Shown: piece by piece, positions 62,137 through 64,000 of the stretch
How positions within the stretch are numbered: position 1 is the first letter of the stretch
Layout of the letters: every line of letters starts with the position of its first letter
NCBI GenBank assembly: GCA_016194745.1
Contig: JACQBA010000018.1
Coordinates: 62,001 to 126,000, forward strand
Length of the DNA: 64,000 bases
Direction: 5' to 3'
Source of the DNA: Elusimicrobiota bacterium
GTDB lineage: Bacteria > Elusimicrobiota > Elusimicrobia > UBA1565 > JACRDR01
Translations under genes and position numbers: made by a program
Notes under the pieces: model-generated
What the model was told of the DNA's origin: nothing
Databases searched by the model: none
Seen by the model: the letters and a program-made list of their open reading frames with translations, nothing else

Positions 62137-63615
62137 ATGCTGAAGCTCAAGAATTACATCGACGGGCGGCTCGTCGCGCCGCGGTCCGACCGCTGGATCG
62201 ACAATCTGGACCCCGCGACCGGGATCGTCTACTCCCTGGTGCCGGATTCGGACGAGAAGGACGTGGACGCCGCCGTCGACGCGGCGGAGGCGGCGTTTCC
62301 CGCCTGGTCGACCGCGCCGGCCGCCGAGCGCTCGCGCGTGCTCCTTAAGATCGCCGACGGAATCGAGGCGAAGCTCGAGGAATTCTCCCGCGCGGAGTGC
62401 ATCGACTCCGGCAAGCCGCTCGAGCTCGCGCGCTCCCTCGACATCCCCCGCTCGATCAGCAATTTCCGCTTCTTCGCGACCGCGGTGCTCCACTCGCGCT
62501 CCGAGTCGCACGCGACGGACGACGTCGCGCTCAACTACACCCTGCGCAGGCCGCGGGGCGTGGCCGGCCTCATCTCGCCGTGGAACCTCCCCCTCTACCT
62601 CTTGTCCTGGAAGATCGCGCCGGCCCTGGCGTCGGGCAATACCGCCGTGGCCAAGCCCTCGGAGCTCACGCCGGCGACGGCTTTTCTCTTGTCCAAAGTC
62701 TGCATGGAGGCCGGGCTTCCGAAAGGCGTGCTCAACATCGTGCACGGGAGCGGCGCCGGCGCGGGCGCGGCGATCGTAGGGCACGGGAAGGTCGGCGCGA
62801 TCTCCTTCACCGGCGGCACCGCGACGGGCGTCGACATCGCAAGCCGCGCCGCGCCTACTCTCAAGAAACTTTCGCTCGAACTGGGCGGCAAAAACCCGAA
62901 CATCGTCTTCGCGGACGCGGACCTGGACGCCGCCGTCGCGACCAGCGTGCGCTCGTCGTTCCTCAATCAAGGTCAGATTTGCCTTTGCGGCTCGCGCTTG
63001 TTCGTCGAGAAGAAGGTGTACGGGCGCTTCCTTGAGACGTTCGTCGCCGCGGCCAAGAAGCTCAAAGTCGGAGACCCGCTGACGAAAGGGACGGACCAAG
63101 GCTCTCTCGTGTCCGAGGCTCATCTGCGGAAGGTCGAAGGGTACGTGAACCTGGCGAAGCAGGAAGGCGGCGAGGTGCTCTGCGGCGGCGAAACGGCGCG
63201 CCTGGGCGGCCGCTGCAAGGAGGGCTTCTTTTTCAGGCCGACCGTCGTGACGGGCCTGTCGGTGCTGTCGCGGGTGAACATGGAGGAGATCTTCGGCCCG
63301 TTCGTCACCGTGACGCCGTTCGAGGACGAGGATCAGCTCGTGCGCTTCGCCAACGCCACGCAGTACGGCCTCTCCGCGTCGATGTGGACGCGAGACTTGC
63401 CGAGGGCGCATCGATTGGCGGACCGCCTGCAGGCCGGCACGGTCTGGGTCAACTGCTGGATGCTGCGCGACCTCAGGGTCCCCTTCGGCGGGGTCAAGAT
63501 GAGCGGCGTTGGCCGCGAAGGCGGCGACGAGGCCCTGCGCTTTTTCACCGAGCCCAAGAACGTGTGCATCCAGGTGCCGTCTCGCGAGGCGGCGGGAGCC
63601 GGGCGTGGCGCCTAA
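62137..63615 (+). CDS. 2-aminomuconate semialdehyde dehydrogenase-like ALDH
   Basis: 492 aa, whole ALDH fold. Active-site Cys in NQGQICLCGSR and Glu in ELGGKNPN. The block around the Cys (ICLCGSR) is typical of the 2-aminomuconic/2-hydroxymuconic semialdehyde dehydrogenase subfamily. Oxidises the semialdehyde with NAD+. The next gene encodes a 2-aminomuconate deaminase-like protein, so the kynurenine/3-hydroxyanthranilate meta-cleavage route (AmnC/NbaE type) is the best fit. The earlier pathway genes are not in the window. Confidence 0.88.
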   Translation: MLKLKNYIDGRLVAPRSDRWIDNLDPATGIVYSLVPDSDEKDVDAAVDAAEAAFPAWSTAPAAERSRVLLKIADGIEAKLEEFSRAECIDSGKPLELARSLDIPRSISNFRFFATAVLHSRSESHATDDVALNYTLRRPRGVAGLISPWNLPLYLLSWKIAPALASGNTAVAKPSELTPATAFLLSKVCMEAGLPKGVLNIVHGSGAGAGAAIVGHGKVGAISFTGGTATGVDIASRAAPTLKKLSLELGGKNPNIVFADADLDAAVATSVRSSFLNQGQICLCGSRLFVEKKVYGRFLETFVAAAKKLKVGDPLTKGTDQGSLVSEAHLRKVEGYVNLAKQEGGEVLCGGETARLGGRCKEGFFFRPTVVTGLSVLSRVNMEEIFGPFVTVTPFEDEDQLVRFANATQYGLSASMWTRDLPRAHRLADRLQAGTVWVNCWMLRDLRVPFGGVKMSGVGREGGDEALRFFTEPKNVCIQVPSREAAGAGRGA

Positions 63616-64000
63616 GCGTCCCGCCAAGCCGGCGTCGCGCGCGGTCATGAGCGCGCGCGCGCCGGAACCCGTCGGCCCCTATCCGCACGCGCGCAGGGCG
63701 GGCGGCTTTTTGTTTCTCTCCGGGGTGGGCCCCCGCGCGCTCGGGCGCAAGGATATCCCCGGCGTCGTCTTGGACAACGACGGCAACGCGGCTTCCTACG
63801 ACATCGAGACGCAATGCCGCTCGACCTTCGACAACGTGCGGCGGATACTCGAGGACGCCGGCTCGAGCTGGGACAAGATCGTCGACGTGACGGTCTTCCT
63901 CACGGACATGAAGGCGGATTTCAAGACGTTCAATCGCGTCTACGGAGAGTATTTCAAGACGAACCTGCCGACGCGGACCACCGTCGAGGTCGGAGCCCTC
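63605..64000 (+). CDS. RidA-fold 2-aminomuconate deaminase-like protein, 3' end outside the window
   Basis: GTG start at 63605 overlaps the ALDH stop by 11 bp; an in-frame ATG at 63647 is the alternative. 132 codons are visible. RidA/YjgF fold with PVGPYPHARRAGGFLFLSGVGPR and VTVFLTDMKADFKTFNRVYGEYF, closely like the AmnD/NbaF aminomuconate deaminases from memory. Removes ammonia from 2-aminomuconate. The open frame ends at the window edge. Confidence 0.85.
   Translation, partial: MAPKRPAKPASRAVMSARAPEPVGPYPHARRAGGFLFLSGVGPRALGRKDIPGVVLDNDGNAASYDIETQCRSTFDNVRRILEDAGSSWDKIVDVTVFLTDMKADFKTFNRVYGEYFKTNLPTRTTVEVGAL

Overview
This is a GC-rich (roughly two-thirds G+C by eye), gene-dense bacterial chromosome segment. 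I count 54 protein-coding genes (two cut by the window edges) and two tRNA genes. I see no insertion sequence, prophage, CRISPR array or rRNA, and no gene-free stretch above about 300 bp. Many genes are coupled through 4-bp ATGA/GTGA or 1-bp TGATG stop/start overlaps. Promoters with TTGACA-like and TATAAT-like hexamers at 17-bp spacing can be read at many transcription-unit starts. The PorV-like protein with a type IX-style sorting tail, a complete Bat aerotolerance locus, many secreted proteins with no recognisable family, and O-antigen/ArnT-type enzymes indicate a diderm bacterium. An Elusimicrobiota-like lineage is my best guess, but this is an inference from general gene style and not a placement.

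Layout. 1-6.5 kb: 5' end of a MoxR ATPase gene, a secreted lipase-like protein, a small helical protein, tRNA-Cys, a large polytopic membrane protein with internal repeats, and a small secreted protein. 6.5-10 kb: a divergent promoter and a TPR/Ser-Thr kinase receptor with two secreted proteins. 10-14.3 kb: an orphan phenylacetyl-CoA-oxygenase-type diiron protein with a PaaG-like isomerase and a DUF1858 protein, then a lipoprotein with a peptidoglycan-binding-like domain and a hydrolase-like domain. 14.3-29.4 kb: one long minus-strand block running class II amidotransferase, two HEAT proteins, MoxR, DUF58, a membrane Zn-ribbon protein, a CT398-type Zn-ribbon protein, RNase H, HmgA, a short HPPD, BatA, BatB-BatC fusion, BatD, BatE, AspA. 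The Bat aerotolerance locus is therefore split by tyrosine-catabolism genes.

29.5-43.3 kb: RDD protein, ArnT-like glycosyltransferase, quinone reductase, DksA-like protein, a membrane-anchored HExxH protein, then an operon of a giant kelch/Fn3 cargo with a C-terminal sorting domain, a PorV-like protein and a coiled-coil protein, then a DUF6580 protein. 43.3-54.7 kb: a coupled operon of glycosyltransferase, HprK-like kinase, lipoprotein, BadF-type kinase, hybrid histidine kinase, RpiB and a CBM48-like membrane protein; then SpoIID-TPR, a secreted protein, and an O-antigen-ligase/TPR protein. 54.7-64 kb: tRNA-Gly(CCC), a large secreted protein with a possible caspase-like His/Cys pair, FolE, aquaporin, a very large CPBP protease, and a divergent pair of a DUF1338 (HglS-type) dioxygenase and a 2-aminomuconate semialdehyde dehydrogenase/deaminase operon.

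Together the catabolic genes (HPPD, homogentisate dioxygenase, PaaA/PaaG-like, aminomuconate branch, DUF1338, aspartase) point to an oxygen-using organism that degrades aromatic and other amino acids. The rest is mostly envelope biology. Recurrent short or absent 5' leaders, the split Bat locus, the single-barrel HPPD, the sorting-domain operon and the possible caspase-like protein are the items most worth a second look.
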